Below are positions 20,786-29,835 of a DNA stretch of 47,174 bases, piece after piece. Position 1 is the first letter of the stretch, and each line of letters begins with the position of its first letter. The notes beneath the pieces were generated by a model. It saw only the letters and a program-made list of their open reading frames with translations, was not told where the DNA came from and ran no database searches. The stretch spans positions 1 to 47,174 of the forward strand of contig JABMQZ010000125.1 in the NCBI GenBank assembly GCA_013202965.1, in the 5' to 3' direction. Both the position numbers and the translations under genes were made by a program. The DNA comes from Bacteroidota bacterium. GTDB lineage: Bacteria; Bacteroidota; Bacteroidia; Bacteroidales; B18-G4.

Positions 20786-22036
20786 TTATAAACAATCCAT
20801 GAATTCCTTCGGGCAACAAAGGAAGTGTTTCGTATGCGTTTTGTGCAGGACCGTAATGTTCAGCTGATCCGAGGCACTGGCTATATCAAGCACCTCGCCT
20901 GACTTATAATGAATATTTATTTTGTCACTTTGGGGATGATAAGCATGGTTCTCCGTTGAATCAGTGATCAGAAAATATGATACTTCTTCCCTTGTGATGC
21001 CATAATTTTTACAAATCTTTTCCTTGATCCTGTTCAAGCTGTCTTCATGGAAGGCCTCAATCTGTAGTTCAGTACCAAACAGTTGTCTTTCTATCAGCAT
21101 TCGGCATAATCTCGAAAGAATAGGATCACTGTCCATTGACCAGGATTTGACAGCCGTGTAAATATCAAAATCATCCAGCAGTGAGAACTGCCTGATTACT
21201 TCCGGATCATGCATCATTTCATTTTCCCCGATATGTTTATTCAGGAAATAGCCCAGTACCGGTGTGGCAAACAATTTCTTTCCATTTCGGCTAAGCTCCT
21301 TGGCCCGCCGCAGAATACTTATCAGCATATTCTCTGCAGCCAGAACGGTTTTGTGCAGGTATACCTGCCAGTACATGAGCCGGCGGGCAATGATAAACTT
21401 CTCAATCGAATAGATCCCTTTTTCTTCTACTACCATGAGGTCATCCACTACATGAAGCATCTTGATGATACGCTCAGCATTAACCACTCCTTCCGAAACC
21501 CCGGTATAAAAGCTGTCCCGCTTAAGGTAATCGAGCCGGTCCATGTCGAGCTGACTGGAAACCAATTGATGAAAAAACTTTCTGCTACAGCTATTATTAA
21601 AGATGCTGATGGCACCCTCTAACTGACCTCCGAAACTTTCATTCAGCTTTTCCATATACAAGCCCGACAGCATCTCATGGTCAATATTCTCTATGATGGA
21701 GTTCTCCAGAGCATGCGAAAACGGCCCATGCCCGATATCATGAAGAAGAATAGCTATCGCCGTATTCAGGGCTTCCTGATCACTTATGGATGTACCTTTC
21801 AGGCGAAGGGCACTGATGGCCTGGTTCATCAGGTGCATGGCACCTATGGAATGCTGAAAGCGGGTGTGCAGGGCACCCGGATAAACCATATCCGTCATAC
21901 CCAGTTGCCTGATCCTTCTTAAGCGCTGAAACCAGGGGTGTTCAATAAGATCAAAAAGCAGGGGATGCCCGATTGTAATGAACCCATAAACAGGGTCATT
22001 GAAAATTTTTCTTCTATTAAATGAGGAATGCCGCAC
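20786..22036 (-). CDS. HD domain phosphohydrolase (dNTPase-like)
   Basis: 'HTRFQHSIGAMHLM', 'AILLHDIGHGPFSHALE', 'LDMDRLDYLKRDSFYTG'. Confidence 0.92.
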   Translation of the reverse strand: MRHSSFNRRKIFNDPVYGFITIGHPLLFDLIEHPWFQRLRRIRQLGMTDMVYPGALHTRFQHSIGAMHLMNQAISALRLKGTSISDQEALNTAIAILLHDIGHGPFSHALENSIIENIDHEMLSGLYMEKLNESFGGQLEGAISIFNNSCSRKFFHQLVSSQLDMDRLDYLKRDSFYTGVSEGVVNAERIIKMLHVVDDLMVVEEKGIYSIEKFIIARRLMYWQVYLHKTVLAAENMLISILRRAKELSRNGKKLFATPVLGYFLNKHIGENEMMHDPEVIRQFSLLDDFDIYTAVKSWSMDSDPILSRLCRMLIERQLFGTELQIEAFHEDSLNRIKEKICKNYGITREEVSYFLITDSTENHAYHPQSDKINIHYKSGEVLDIASASDQLNITVLHKTHTKHFLCCPKEFMDCL

Positions 22037-22174
22037 CTATGTGTTAATTTTGTAAAAGGAAAATACGCTCCGACACAATATTTCTCCGTAAAAAACATTT
22101 CAATAATACAACTTTTTTTTTAAACGGAGGCCCCGGCAGCGATTCCGGATCAAGGCATTAACATTGATATATAT

Positions 22175-23731
22175 ATGGGAAACATCAGTATTTTATGGGC
22201 AGACGATGAAATTGACCTTCTGAAACCACACATCCTTTTCCTTGAACAGAAAGGATATGAAGTAGTGACCTCAAACAATGGCGATGATGCCATGGATATC
22301 ATACGATCGAGACCTTTCGACATCGTATTCCTTGATGAACACATGCCCGGCATGTCGGGCATAGAAACCCTTGCCGAGATCAAAGCAATATATCCCGGCC
22401 TCCCGGTGGTGATGATAACCAAAAGCGAAGAAGAATCTATCATGGAGGATGCCATCGGATCAAACATTTCTGATTACCTCATCAAACCGGTAAACCCTAA
22501 GCAGATCCTGCTTTCCCTTAAAAAGAACCTGGAAAACAAGAAGCTTATCAGTGAGAAGACCACCATGGCGTACCAACAGGAGTTCCGCACTATTGGAATG
22601 GATATATCCATGGGGCTTGATTACAAGGAATGGGTCGAAATGTATAAACGGATCACCCGTTGGGAACTTGATCTTGGAAAATCCGCTGATGACAATGTCC
22701 TCGATATCCTGAACATGCAAAAGAACGAGGCAAACCAGGTATTCTCCAAATATGTGGAAAAAAATTACCGCGACTGGGTAGGCGGGCAGTCTGATGACAG
22801 GCCGGTGATGTCCCCCACCCTCTTTAAAGAAAAAGTCTTTCCGGAACTCACTGAAGGAAAGTCCTTGTTTGTTCTGCTGATCGACAACCTCAGGTATGAT
22901 CAATGGAAAGCCATCGAACCCCTGATCGCAGAATATTACCGGGTGAAAAGCGACGACATTTATTACAGCATCCTTCCCACCACAACACAGTATGCCCGAA
23001 ATGCCATCTTCTCAGGACTTATGCCATCCGAGATCGCAAAACGACATCCACAATACTGGATACCGGAAAATGCCGAAGGCAGCAAGAATCAATTCGAAAG
23101 TGAATTGTTGGGTGAACAATTGAAACGCTTCGGTAAGAACATTAAATACTCATATCATAAAATATTAAAACTTGATGCAGGAAGAAAGCTTGCCGACAAC
23201 CTTGCGAATCTCTATCAAAACGAATTGAATGTGATCGTCTATAATTTTGTAGACATGCTGTCGCACGCACGCACCGAAATGGAGATTATCAAGGAACTGG
23301 CCGACGATGAAGCCGCCTATCGTTCACTCATGTTATCCTGGTTTGAACATTCCTCCCTTTTCGATATCATCAAACAGCTTTCAGAGAAACAAGTGCCCCT
23401 GATCATCATCACCGATCATGGCTCCGTCAAGGTGCAGGATCCTGTAAAAATCATAGGAGACAGGGATACAACCACCAATCTCCGCTACAAATCAGGAAAG
23501 AACCTGAATTATGAAGCGAAAGAGGTTTTTGAAGCGCAAAACCCGGACGATATTTTCCTGCCAAAGACCAATATAAGCTCATCTTTTGTATTTTGCAGAA
23601 CAAATGATTTTTTTGCATACCCGAATAACTATAATTATTACGTGAAGTATTACAGGGATACTTTTCAGCACGGAGGGGTTTCCCTTGAGGAAATGCTTAT
23701 CCCGGTAATCACGCTGAGCCCAAAATCCTAA
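22175..23731 (+). CDS. porX: PorX-type response regulator with PglZ/alkaline-phosphatase-fold output domain (T9SS regulation)
   Basis: Receiver 'ILWADDEIDLLKPHILFLEQKGY..VFLDEHMPGMSG..MITKS'; PglZ domain 'LLIDNLRYDQWKAIEPLI', 'IITDHGSVKVQDP'. Confidence 0.92.
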   Translation: MGNISILWADDEIDLLKPHILFLEQKGYEVVTSNNGDDAMDIIRSRPFDIVFLDEHMPGMSGIETLAEIKAIYPGLPVVMITKSEEESIMEDAIGSNISDYLIKPVNPKQILLSLKKNLENKKLISEKTTMAYQQEFRTIGMDISMGLDYKEWVEMYKRITRWELDLGKSADDNVLDILNMQKNEANQVFSKYVEKNYRDWVGGQSDDRPVMSPTLFKEKVFPELTEGKSLFVLLIDNLRYDQWKAIEPLIAEYYRVKSDDIYYSILPTTTQYARNAIFSGLMPSEIAKRHPQYWIPENAEGSKNQFESELLGEQLKRFGKNIKYSYHKILKLDAGRKLADNLANLYQNELNVIVYNFVDMLSHARTEMEIIKELADDEAAYRSLMLSWFEHSSLFDIIKQLSEKQVPLIIITDHGSVKVQDPVKIIGDRDTTTNLRYKSGKNLNYEAKEVFEAQNPDDIFLPKTNISSSFVFCRTNDFFAYPNNYNYYVKYYRDTFQHGGVSLEEMLIPVITLSPKS

Positions 23732-23734
23732 AGC

Positions 23735-24157
23735 ATGGAGCAGACCTATATCTGCCATTCAACAGATGAACTTGACGATATTGCCGGCGATATCCTGGAT
23801 AAAGCCGGCGGTGCGCAGGTCTTTGCTCTTTTCGGAGAAATGGGAGCCGGAAAGACGACACTCATTAAGCGGTTCTGCAGCAGGCTGGGTATCCCGGATG
23901 TGGTGACCAGTCCGACATTTGCCCTGATAAATGAATACCAGTCAGCAAACGATGGGCCGGTATATCATTTCGATGTTTATCGTATCAAAAAACTTGAAGA
24001 GGTAATGGATATTGGCTATGAAACCTATTTCTACAGCGGGAATTATGTCTTTATCGAATGGCCCGGGAAAATCATGGAACTTTTACCTGAAGAATACGTA
24101 TATATAAAGATCAGGGAACTGGAGGATGGCAGCAGGGAAATCCTGGTAAAATACTAA
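23735..24157 (+). CDS. tsaE: tRNA threonylcarbamoyladenosine biosynthesis ATPase TsaE
   Basis: 'FALFGEMGAGKTTLIKRFCSRLG', 'VTSPTFALINEY', 'VFIEWPGKI'. Confidence 0.95.
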   Translation: MEQTYICHSTDELDDIAGDILDKAGGAQVFALFGEMGAGKTTLIKRFCSRLGIPDVVTSPTFALINEYQSANDGPVYHFDVYRIKKLEEVMDIGYETYFYSGNYVFIEWPGKIMELLPEEYVYIKIRELEDGSREILVKY

Positions 24158-24161
24158 CACT

Positions 24162-25382
24162 ATGGAAAACGGAAATCAGGGATTTATAAAGTTCTCTCAT
24201 TCCAAGCAATTCATGCCCCAGGAGGAGGTACTTGAAGTTTACCGTTCAAAAAAGAATTTGATCATCGGTATCCCTAAGGAGATCACCTACCAGGAAAACA
24301 GGGTCCCGCTGGTACCTGAAACCATAAATTTCCTGAGCAACAACGGTCATCGCATCATGGTGGAGGCCGGGGCCGGCGATGCTGCCCATTTTACAGATCA
24401 TGAATACAGTGAAGCAGGGGCCGACATTGTCTATAGCCCTGAAGAAGTATATAAGGCCAACCTTATACTTAAAGTCGCCCCGCCAACCCTGGATGAAATA
24501 GGCATTGCACAGCCTGGCAGCGCCCTGATCTCAGCCCTGAACATGACAGGGCGAAGCAAGGAATTCTTTAAAAAACTGACGGCCAAAAAACTTACAGCAA
24601 TGGCCTACGAGCTCATACGCGACCAGTCAGGATCCTTTCCCGTAGTCAGGTCGATGAGCGAAATAGTGGGAAATACATCCATCATCCTGGCAGCAAGATA
24701 CCTCAGCCACCCAGATTACGGACGTGGCGTTATGCTGGGCGGGTTTCCGGGCATTGCACCAAGCGAGGTGGTGATCCTGGGAGCAGGAACTGTAGGGGAA
24801 AGTGCAGCACGCATCGCTATCGGCATGGGAGCCCTCGTTAAAGTCTTTGATGGGTCCATCTCCCGCTTGAGAAGGATACAGAAACATCTAAATAACCGGA
24901 TATTTACTTCGGTCTTGCAACCAAAGATCCTTCAGGAATCCCTGCAAAATGCAGATATCGTGATTGGCGCCATCCGCTCACAGGAAGGCAACAGCCCATG
25001 CATAATCAGTAAAGAGATGGTGAAACGCATGAAATCCGGATCGGTGATCATCGACGTGAGCATCGACCAGGGAGGATGCTTCGAAACATCCAGACAAACC
25101 AACCATAATGACCCGGTGTTCAAAGAATATGATGTCACCCACTATTGTGTTCCCAACATAGCGGCAAGTGTACCACATACCGCTTCGCATGCCCTCAGCA
25201 ATTTTTTCACTCCCCTGCTGATAAAAGTTGGCGAGTCCGGTGGCTTAATCAATTTGCTAAAGAATGATTATCCCATTTGCAGGGGCGTCTATGTCTTCAA
25301 TGGGGTGATCACCAATAAGCATATCAGTGAGGCCTTCGGGCTGCCCTTCCGGGATATCGAATTGTTGATCTCAGCACTGTAA
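24162..25382 (+). CDS. ald: alanine dehydrogenase
   Basis: 'IGIPKEITYQENRVPLVPETI', 'VVILGAGTVGESAARIAIGMGA', 'VDVSIDQGGCFETSRQTNHNDPVF'. Confidence 0.93.
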   Translation: MENGNQGFIKFSHSKQFMPQEEVLEVYRSKKNLIIGIPKEITYQENRVPLVPETINFLSNNGHRIMVEAGAGDAAHFTDHEYSEAGADIVYSPEEVYKANLILKVAPPTLDEIGIAQPGSALISALNMTGRSKEFFKKLTAKKLTAMAYELIRDQSGSFPVVRSMSEIVGNTSIILAARYLSHPDYGRGVMLGGFPGIAPSEVVILGAGTVGESAARIAIGMGALVKVFDGSISRLRRIQKHLNNRIFTSVLQPKILQESLQNADIVIGAIRSQEGNSPCIISKEMVKRMKSGSVIIDVSIDQGGCFETSRQTNHNDPVFKEYDVTHYCVPNIAASVPHTASHALSNFFTPLLIKVGESGGLINLLKNDYPICRGVYVFNGVITNKHISEAFGLPFRDIELLISAL

Positions 25383-25392
25383 GTACAAAGCA

Positions 25393-26511
25393 ATGCCATC
25401 ACCCCAAAAAAGCACTGACAATAACAAAATAATATCCCTGAACGGATGCGACATTCATTTTCCAGATGAAAAGCATTTTGGCAGGATTATCTCAGGTTAT
25501 ATAGGTGAAACTGAGAAAAATTTCATCCTGACAGATATAAATACCGCAAAGCTTTGCCTGCCTCTCGTCAGGTCACAGTTTCCGGGATTTGATGAATCCC
25601 GTGTGATCACCATTGACAGCGGTGAGGGAGAAAAAAATATTAGCAGCCTTCACCATATCTGGAGTTTCCTGCTTCATCACGGAGCAGGACGCGATTCCTG
25701 CCTTCTTAACCTCGGTGGAGGCATGATCACAGACCTTGGTGGCTTTGCGGCATCAACTTATAAGCGTGGCATCCGCTTTGTCCACATCCCCACCTCCCTG
25801 ATGGGGATGACAGATGCCGCCATTGGTGGAAAAACAGGGATCAATATTGGGGGTGTTAAAAATCAGGCCGGGACTTTTGCGTTGCCGGAGGCAGTGATCG
25901 TAATGCCCGGATTTTTAAAAACACTGCCATGGAATGAACTGCTGTCGGGTTTTGCAGAGATATTCAAGGCCGCCCTCGCACTGGATCACAACTTCTGGAA
26001 CGAGATAAAGGGATTATCCCTAAACGAAACAGAACGGACTGCGATCATCAGCCGGCTGGAAAACGGCATCATCAGAAAATCCATAGAGATCAAGTCTGAA
26101 GTGGTTGCAAGTGATTTCCGGGACCAGGGCAAACGGCAGTGCCTGAACTTCGGGCATAGCATTGGCCATGCCATGGAATTATTAAAGCAGGGAGCAACTA
26201 AAGATATCCCGCATGGATACGCTGTAGCTGCCGGGATGCTTTGTGAAGCATTTATATCCAAACTTCTGTGCGGACTGTCAGCAAAACAATTCTCCGACAT
26301 TGAGAAATGTATATGCGTAAATTTCCCGAAAACAAAATTTGAAAAAAAAGACAATGATGGGATCATCAGCCTGATCAGGCATGACAAGAAAAATGTTAAT
26401 GACAGGATCATGATGTCACTTCTGAAAGCACCCGGCACATGCATGCCCGGAGTGGACTGCCCGGAAGCAGTTATCCGTGAAGGATTATCATACTATTTCA
26501 AAAAGGCCTGA
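25393..26511 (+). CDS. aroB: 3-dehydroquinate synthase
   Basis: 'LNLGGGMITDLGGFAASTYKRGIRFVHIPTSLMGMTDAAIGGKTGIN', 'LNFGHSIGHAME'. Confidence 0.96.
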   Translation: MPSPQKSTDNNKIISLNGCDIHFPDEKHFGRIISGYIGETEKNFILTDINTAKLCLPLVRSQFPGFDESRVITIDSGEGEKNISSLHHIWSFLLHHGAGRDSCLLNLGGGMITDLGGFAASTYKRGIRFVHIPTSLMGMTDAAIGGKTGINIGGVKNQAGTFALPEAVIVMPGFLKTLPWNELLSGFAEIFKAALALDHNFWNEIKGLSLNETERTAIISRLENGIIRKSIEIKSEVVASDFRDQGKRQCLNFGHSIGHAMELLKQGATKDIPHGYAVAAGMLCEAFISKLLCGLSAKQFSDIEKCICVNFPKTKFEKKDNDGIISLIRHDKKNVNDRIMMSLLKAPGTCMPGVDCPEAVIREGLSYYFKKA

Positions 26512-26523
26512 GCGGGAGGAATT

Positions 26524-27756
26524 ATGTCAATAAAATCTATTAAGATCAAAGCAGCTGATCGGCACATCGCCGGGGAGGTGGAGATCCCTTTATCGAAAAG
26601 TATCAGCAACAGGGCATTAATGATACATACCCTCAGCGGGGGCCGCGTAAAATTCAAACATCTTTCAGATGCAGCCGACACTGTGCTGATGCAAAAACTG
26701 CTGGCACAGATCAATGAAAAAAAAGATTTCATCCTGGATGCAAAAAATTCCGGGACGGTATTCAGGTTCCTCACCGCATATCTTGCCATTACTGAAGGCC
26801 AGTGGCTCCTGAAAGGAAACAAACGCATGCTTGACAGGCCGGTCGGGCCACTGGTGGAAGCCCTGCAAAGGCTTGGTGCTGAGATCACATATGCCGGGAA
26901 AGCCGGGTTCCCCCCCCTTCACATCACTGGTAAGCAGCTAGAGGGTGGAAGCATTAAAGTGAAGGCAGAACCCAGCAGCCAGTTCATCTCTGCCATGATG
27001 ATGATTGCTCCGCTTCTCCCCTCAGGGCTCGAGATCCACCTGGAAGGAAAGGCTGTTTCAACGCCTTACCTGAACATGACTGCAGAGATGATGAAAACCG
27101 CCGGCATAAATGTTGACATGCAATTGCCCATCATAAAAATTCCCGGCAGAGACTACGGCAAATGTACATTGCCTGAAGAAAACGACTGGTCGGCAGCAGC
27201 ATTCTGGTATGAGGCCATAGCCCTCTCTGAGAAAGGCAGTATATTTCTTCCCGGATTAAAAAAACATTTACTGCAGGGCGACAGTGAAGTGGCAAATATA
27301 TTCCGGGCATTTGGCGTTAACACCCAGTACTCTGACAGTGGTGTACTGATCACAAAAACCGGCACAGAAGTAAAAGATATTAAAGTAGACCTTTCCCAGC
27401 ACCCGGATCTTGCACTTCCTGTGATCGTAACGGCTGCAGCTTTGGGATTAAATAGTGTTTTCACGGGATTAGCATCCCTGCGTATCAAGGAATCAGACAG
27501 ATTGGCCATGCTGTACACAGAGCTGGAAAAAACAGGAGTTAGCTGCAAGATGACAAACAACAGCTTATCCTTCTCCGCACAAAAGATGCATATAAGCAAA
27601 GCCGTAAGCACCTATGGTGACCACCGCATGGCCATGGCCTTTGCACCCCTGGCGTTGCTTGGAGATCCGGTGCTTATTAATGATCCTGAAGTGGTCAGTA
27701 AATCATATCCGGGTTTTTGGAAAGAGCTTCAGAAAGTTTTGAGTTTTAAGTTTTGA
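26524..27756 (+). CDS. aroA: 3-phosphoshikimate 1-carboxyvinyltransferase (EPSP synthase)
   Basis: 'PLSKSISNRALMI', 'NSGTVFRFLTAYLA', 'RIKESDRLA', 'YGDHRMAMAFAPLAL'; C-terminal VLSFKF and stop are encoded by heptamer repeat. Confidence 0.95.
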   Translation: MSIKSIKIKAADRHIAGEVEIPLSKSISNRALMIHTLSGGRVKFKHLSDAADTVLMQKLLAQINEKKDFILDAKNSGTVFRFLTAYLAITEGQWLLKGNKRMLDRPVGPLVEALQRLGAEITYAGKAGFPPLHITGKQLEGGSIKVKAEPSSQFISAMMMIAPLLPSGLEIHLEGKAVSTPYLNMTAEMMKTAGINVDMQLPIIKIPGRDYGKCTLPEENDWSAAAFWYEAIALSEKGSIFLPGLKKHLLQGDSEVANIFRAFGVNTQYSDSGVLITKTGTEVKDIKVDLSQHPDLALPVIVTAAALGLNSVFTGLASLRIKESDRLAMLYTELEKTGVSCKMTNNSLSFSAQKMHISKAVSTYGDHRMAMAFAPLALLGDPVLINDPEVVSKSYPGFWKELQKVLSFKF

Positions 27757-27762
27757 GTGTTG
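27735..27762. repeat. heptamer array AGTTTTG overlapping the aroA stop codon
   Basis: AGTTTTG AGTTTTA AGTTTTG AGTGTTG; aroA TGA = 27754-27756. Confidence 0.92.
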
Positions 27763-27772
27763 GATGGTGCGC

Positions 27773-28492
27773 TTACCACCCCGATGCCAGGACATCAACA
27801 ATATGAATGGTCTTCAGTGGAATGTTATGTTTGGAGATATACCCCTGCAGATGCATCAGGCAGGAAGAGTCGGTGGAGACAATATATTCGGCACCGGTAT
27901 TGAGGGCGTTATCCACTTTTTGCTGGGCCATGGCAGTGGAGATGGGCTCATTCTTTACAGCAAAAGTACCACCGAAACCGCAACACACATCCCGATCTGC
28001 CATTTCGATAAGTTCCAGGCCTTTCACCTGTGCAAGCAGTTTGCGCGGTTCATCTCCCAGTCCGTATTCACGCAAGGCAGCACATGAATCATGGTAGGTA
28101 ACCTTATGATCGAAGGTCGCTCCAACATCTGTTACCTTCAGCACATTGACCATAAAATCTGTGAACTCGTATATGTTTTTCTGTAGTTGCTTATATTCGT
28201 TATGCAGTGAGGTATTATGGAACAGCTCGTTAAAGTAACTTTTTACATAGCCTGTGCAGGAGGCTGTCGGGCCAACCACCGGCCTGTTATCCGGAAAGTC
28301 CTTGATGAATTTCTCACCGATGACCTTGGCCTCTTCCCAGAATCCGCTATTGAAGGCTATCTGCCCGCAACAAGTCTGCTTGGGGTTGTAATTCACCTTA
28401 TGCCCCAGCTTCTCAAAAATCCTGATCATATTAAATCCTGTCTCCGGATAAAACTGATCAATAAAGCATGGGATGAAAATATCGATGGTCAT
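27773..28492 (-). CDS. (Fe-S)-binding protein of the LutA/YkgE (CCG domain) family
   Basis: 'IFIPCFIDQFYPETGFNMIRIFEKLGHKVNYNPKQTCCGQIAFNSG' and 'DSSCLMHLQGY'. The ATG at 28492 fits the family better than the upstream ORF start at 28564. Confidence 0.9.
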   Translation of the reverse strand: MTIDIFIPCFIDQFYPETGFNMIRIFEKLGHKVNYNPKQTCCGQIAFNSGFWEEAKVIGEKFIKDFPDNRPVVGPTASCTGYVKSYFNELFHNTSLHNEYKQLQKNIYEFTDFMVNVLKVTDVGATFDHKVTYHDSCAALREYGLGDEPRKLLAQVKGLELIEMADRDVCCGFGGTFAVKNEPISTAMAQQKVDNALNTGAEYIVSTDSSCLMHLQGYISKHNIPLKTIHIVDVLASGW

Positions 28493-28699
28493 GGAAAAAA
28501 AATTATTCGACAAAAATAGGAAAAAATCAATTCCCAATTCCAAGTGATTAATGCCTGATGACAATTTCCATTGAACAGGGATTTATGAAGAGTGTCAACA
28601 TTTATTACAAACACAAAAGCATGTGTACCAAATACAGCCATTCAAGAATTTTATTAAATTTACCATTCAGGATGGTTTAACAATCTTCACAGCAAGACT

Positions 28700-29503
28700 A
28701 TGAGAACACCCAGCATACTAATGACAGTCATATTGTTAATAGTCGCCAGCCTTTTACTATCAATGTGTCAGCCATCAAATAAGCCCAGCACTATGGACAA
28801 CAAAGAGATTGATAACAAAGCGGAGGTCATTCAGTTTCTCAGGCATAAAACTGATCAGTTAATCTCAGAATGGAAGCGTGAGGATATATTGTTTGATATT
28901 AAACCACCCCAGGCAGCATTGATCATTATCGATATGCAAAATTTTGTTTGTGCTCCTGAAAACGGACATGGTATCCAAGGAATTGATGAGGTAATCAATA
29001 ATACCAACCACCTCGTAGATATCTGTCATGAACTGAGCATACCGGTGATCTGGGTCCGGGAAAATATCAACACCATTGGCGATAGCACGAATGGAGGTTT
29101 ATATCCTCTCTTTCATGACAGGGAGCACTTAAATGCAATTGAAAACCTCGGACATGGAACTGAAATATACAGTGAGATGCATTTTGATAAATCCAAAGAC
29201 TTTGTAGTGTTTAAAAACCGCTACAGTGCTTTCATTCCAGCACCTTCAGACTTACATAAAACGCTTACCTCAATTGGCAGAAAACTATTGATTATTTCTG
29301 GTGTAGCAGCGAATGTTTGCATTGAATCAACCGTCAGAGATGCCATGCAACTGGATTATGAAGTCGTTCTAATATCAGATGCCACAACAACCTTTGATGA
29401 AATCTTCCTGGAAGTTACCTTAATGAACACGCGTTTATTCTTTGGCGATGTGCGCACCACCAAAAGTGTGATCGACGAACTTAAAAGTATAACAAAAGAA
29501 TAA
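28700..29503 (+). CDS. cysteine hydrolase (isochorismatase family) with predicted lipoprotein signal
   Basis: Lipobox-like 'LLLSMCQPS'; D/K/C triad in 'LIIIDMQNFV', 'VVFKNRYSAF', 'ISGVAANVCIESTVRDA'. Confidence 0.88.
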   Translation: MRTPSILMTVILLIVASLLLSMCQPSNKPSTMDNKEIDNKAEVIQFLRHKTDQLISEWKREDILFDIKPPQAALIIIDMQNFVCAPENGHGIQGIDEVINNTNHLVDICHELSIPVIWVRENINTIGDSTNGGLYPLFHDREHLNAIENLGHGTEIYSEMHFDKSKDFVVFKNRYSAFIPAPSDLHKTLTSIGRKLLIISGVAANVCIESTVRDAMQLDYEVVLISDATTTFDEIFLEVTLMNTRLFFGDVRTTKSVIDELKSITKE

Positions 29504-29654
29504 ATATTTGCACAAAATGACGGAGTATAAACTTGCTAAATTCACTGCCAATCATTCATTTGAGAGAATGAGTAAAGAAAGCATACACATCATTAAGCGA
29601 AATATACTTGAAAGGGCGAAACATTCAAATTGAAATGTACAGATTATTATGAAC

Positions 29655-29697
29655 TTAACAAAAAAGGCTTGATTCAATCAGGATGCGTTTTTGTTAA
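29655..29697. terminator. terminator-like hairpin
   Basis: 10-bp perfect arms TTAACAAAAA...TTTTTGTTAA with an inner CTTGATT/AATCAGG stem. Confidence 0.4.
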
Positions 29698-29835
29698 ACT
29701 TCCAAACAGCTGAAACCTTTCAATCTCTTTCATGAATTTCCCGGTCTATCCTAATTCTATTGTAAATGCATTTTATAATCATTCATCTGCAGGATTCTGA
29801 ATGCGAAATTCATTTTTCCGTATTTTTACACCATC

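Noticed and set aside
20786-22036. HD dNTPase-like protein as an antiviral dNTP-depletion factor
   Set aside because: It lies at a housekeeping locus next to lpxD with ordinary family motifs; no defence neighbours.
22045-22052. TAATTTTG as a porX promoter -7 element
   Set aside because: Matches TAnnTTTG but no TTG at the expected upstream spacing; too weak to list.
22175-23731. PglZ-domain protein as a phage-defence (BREX/Pgl) component
   Set aside because: The PglZ domain is fused to an N-terminal receiver domain, the PorX architecture, and no BREX/Pgl partners are nearby.
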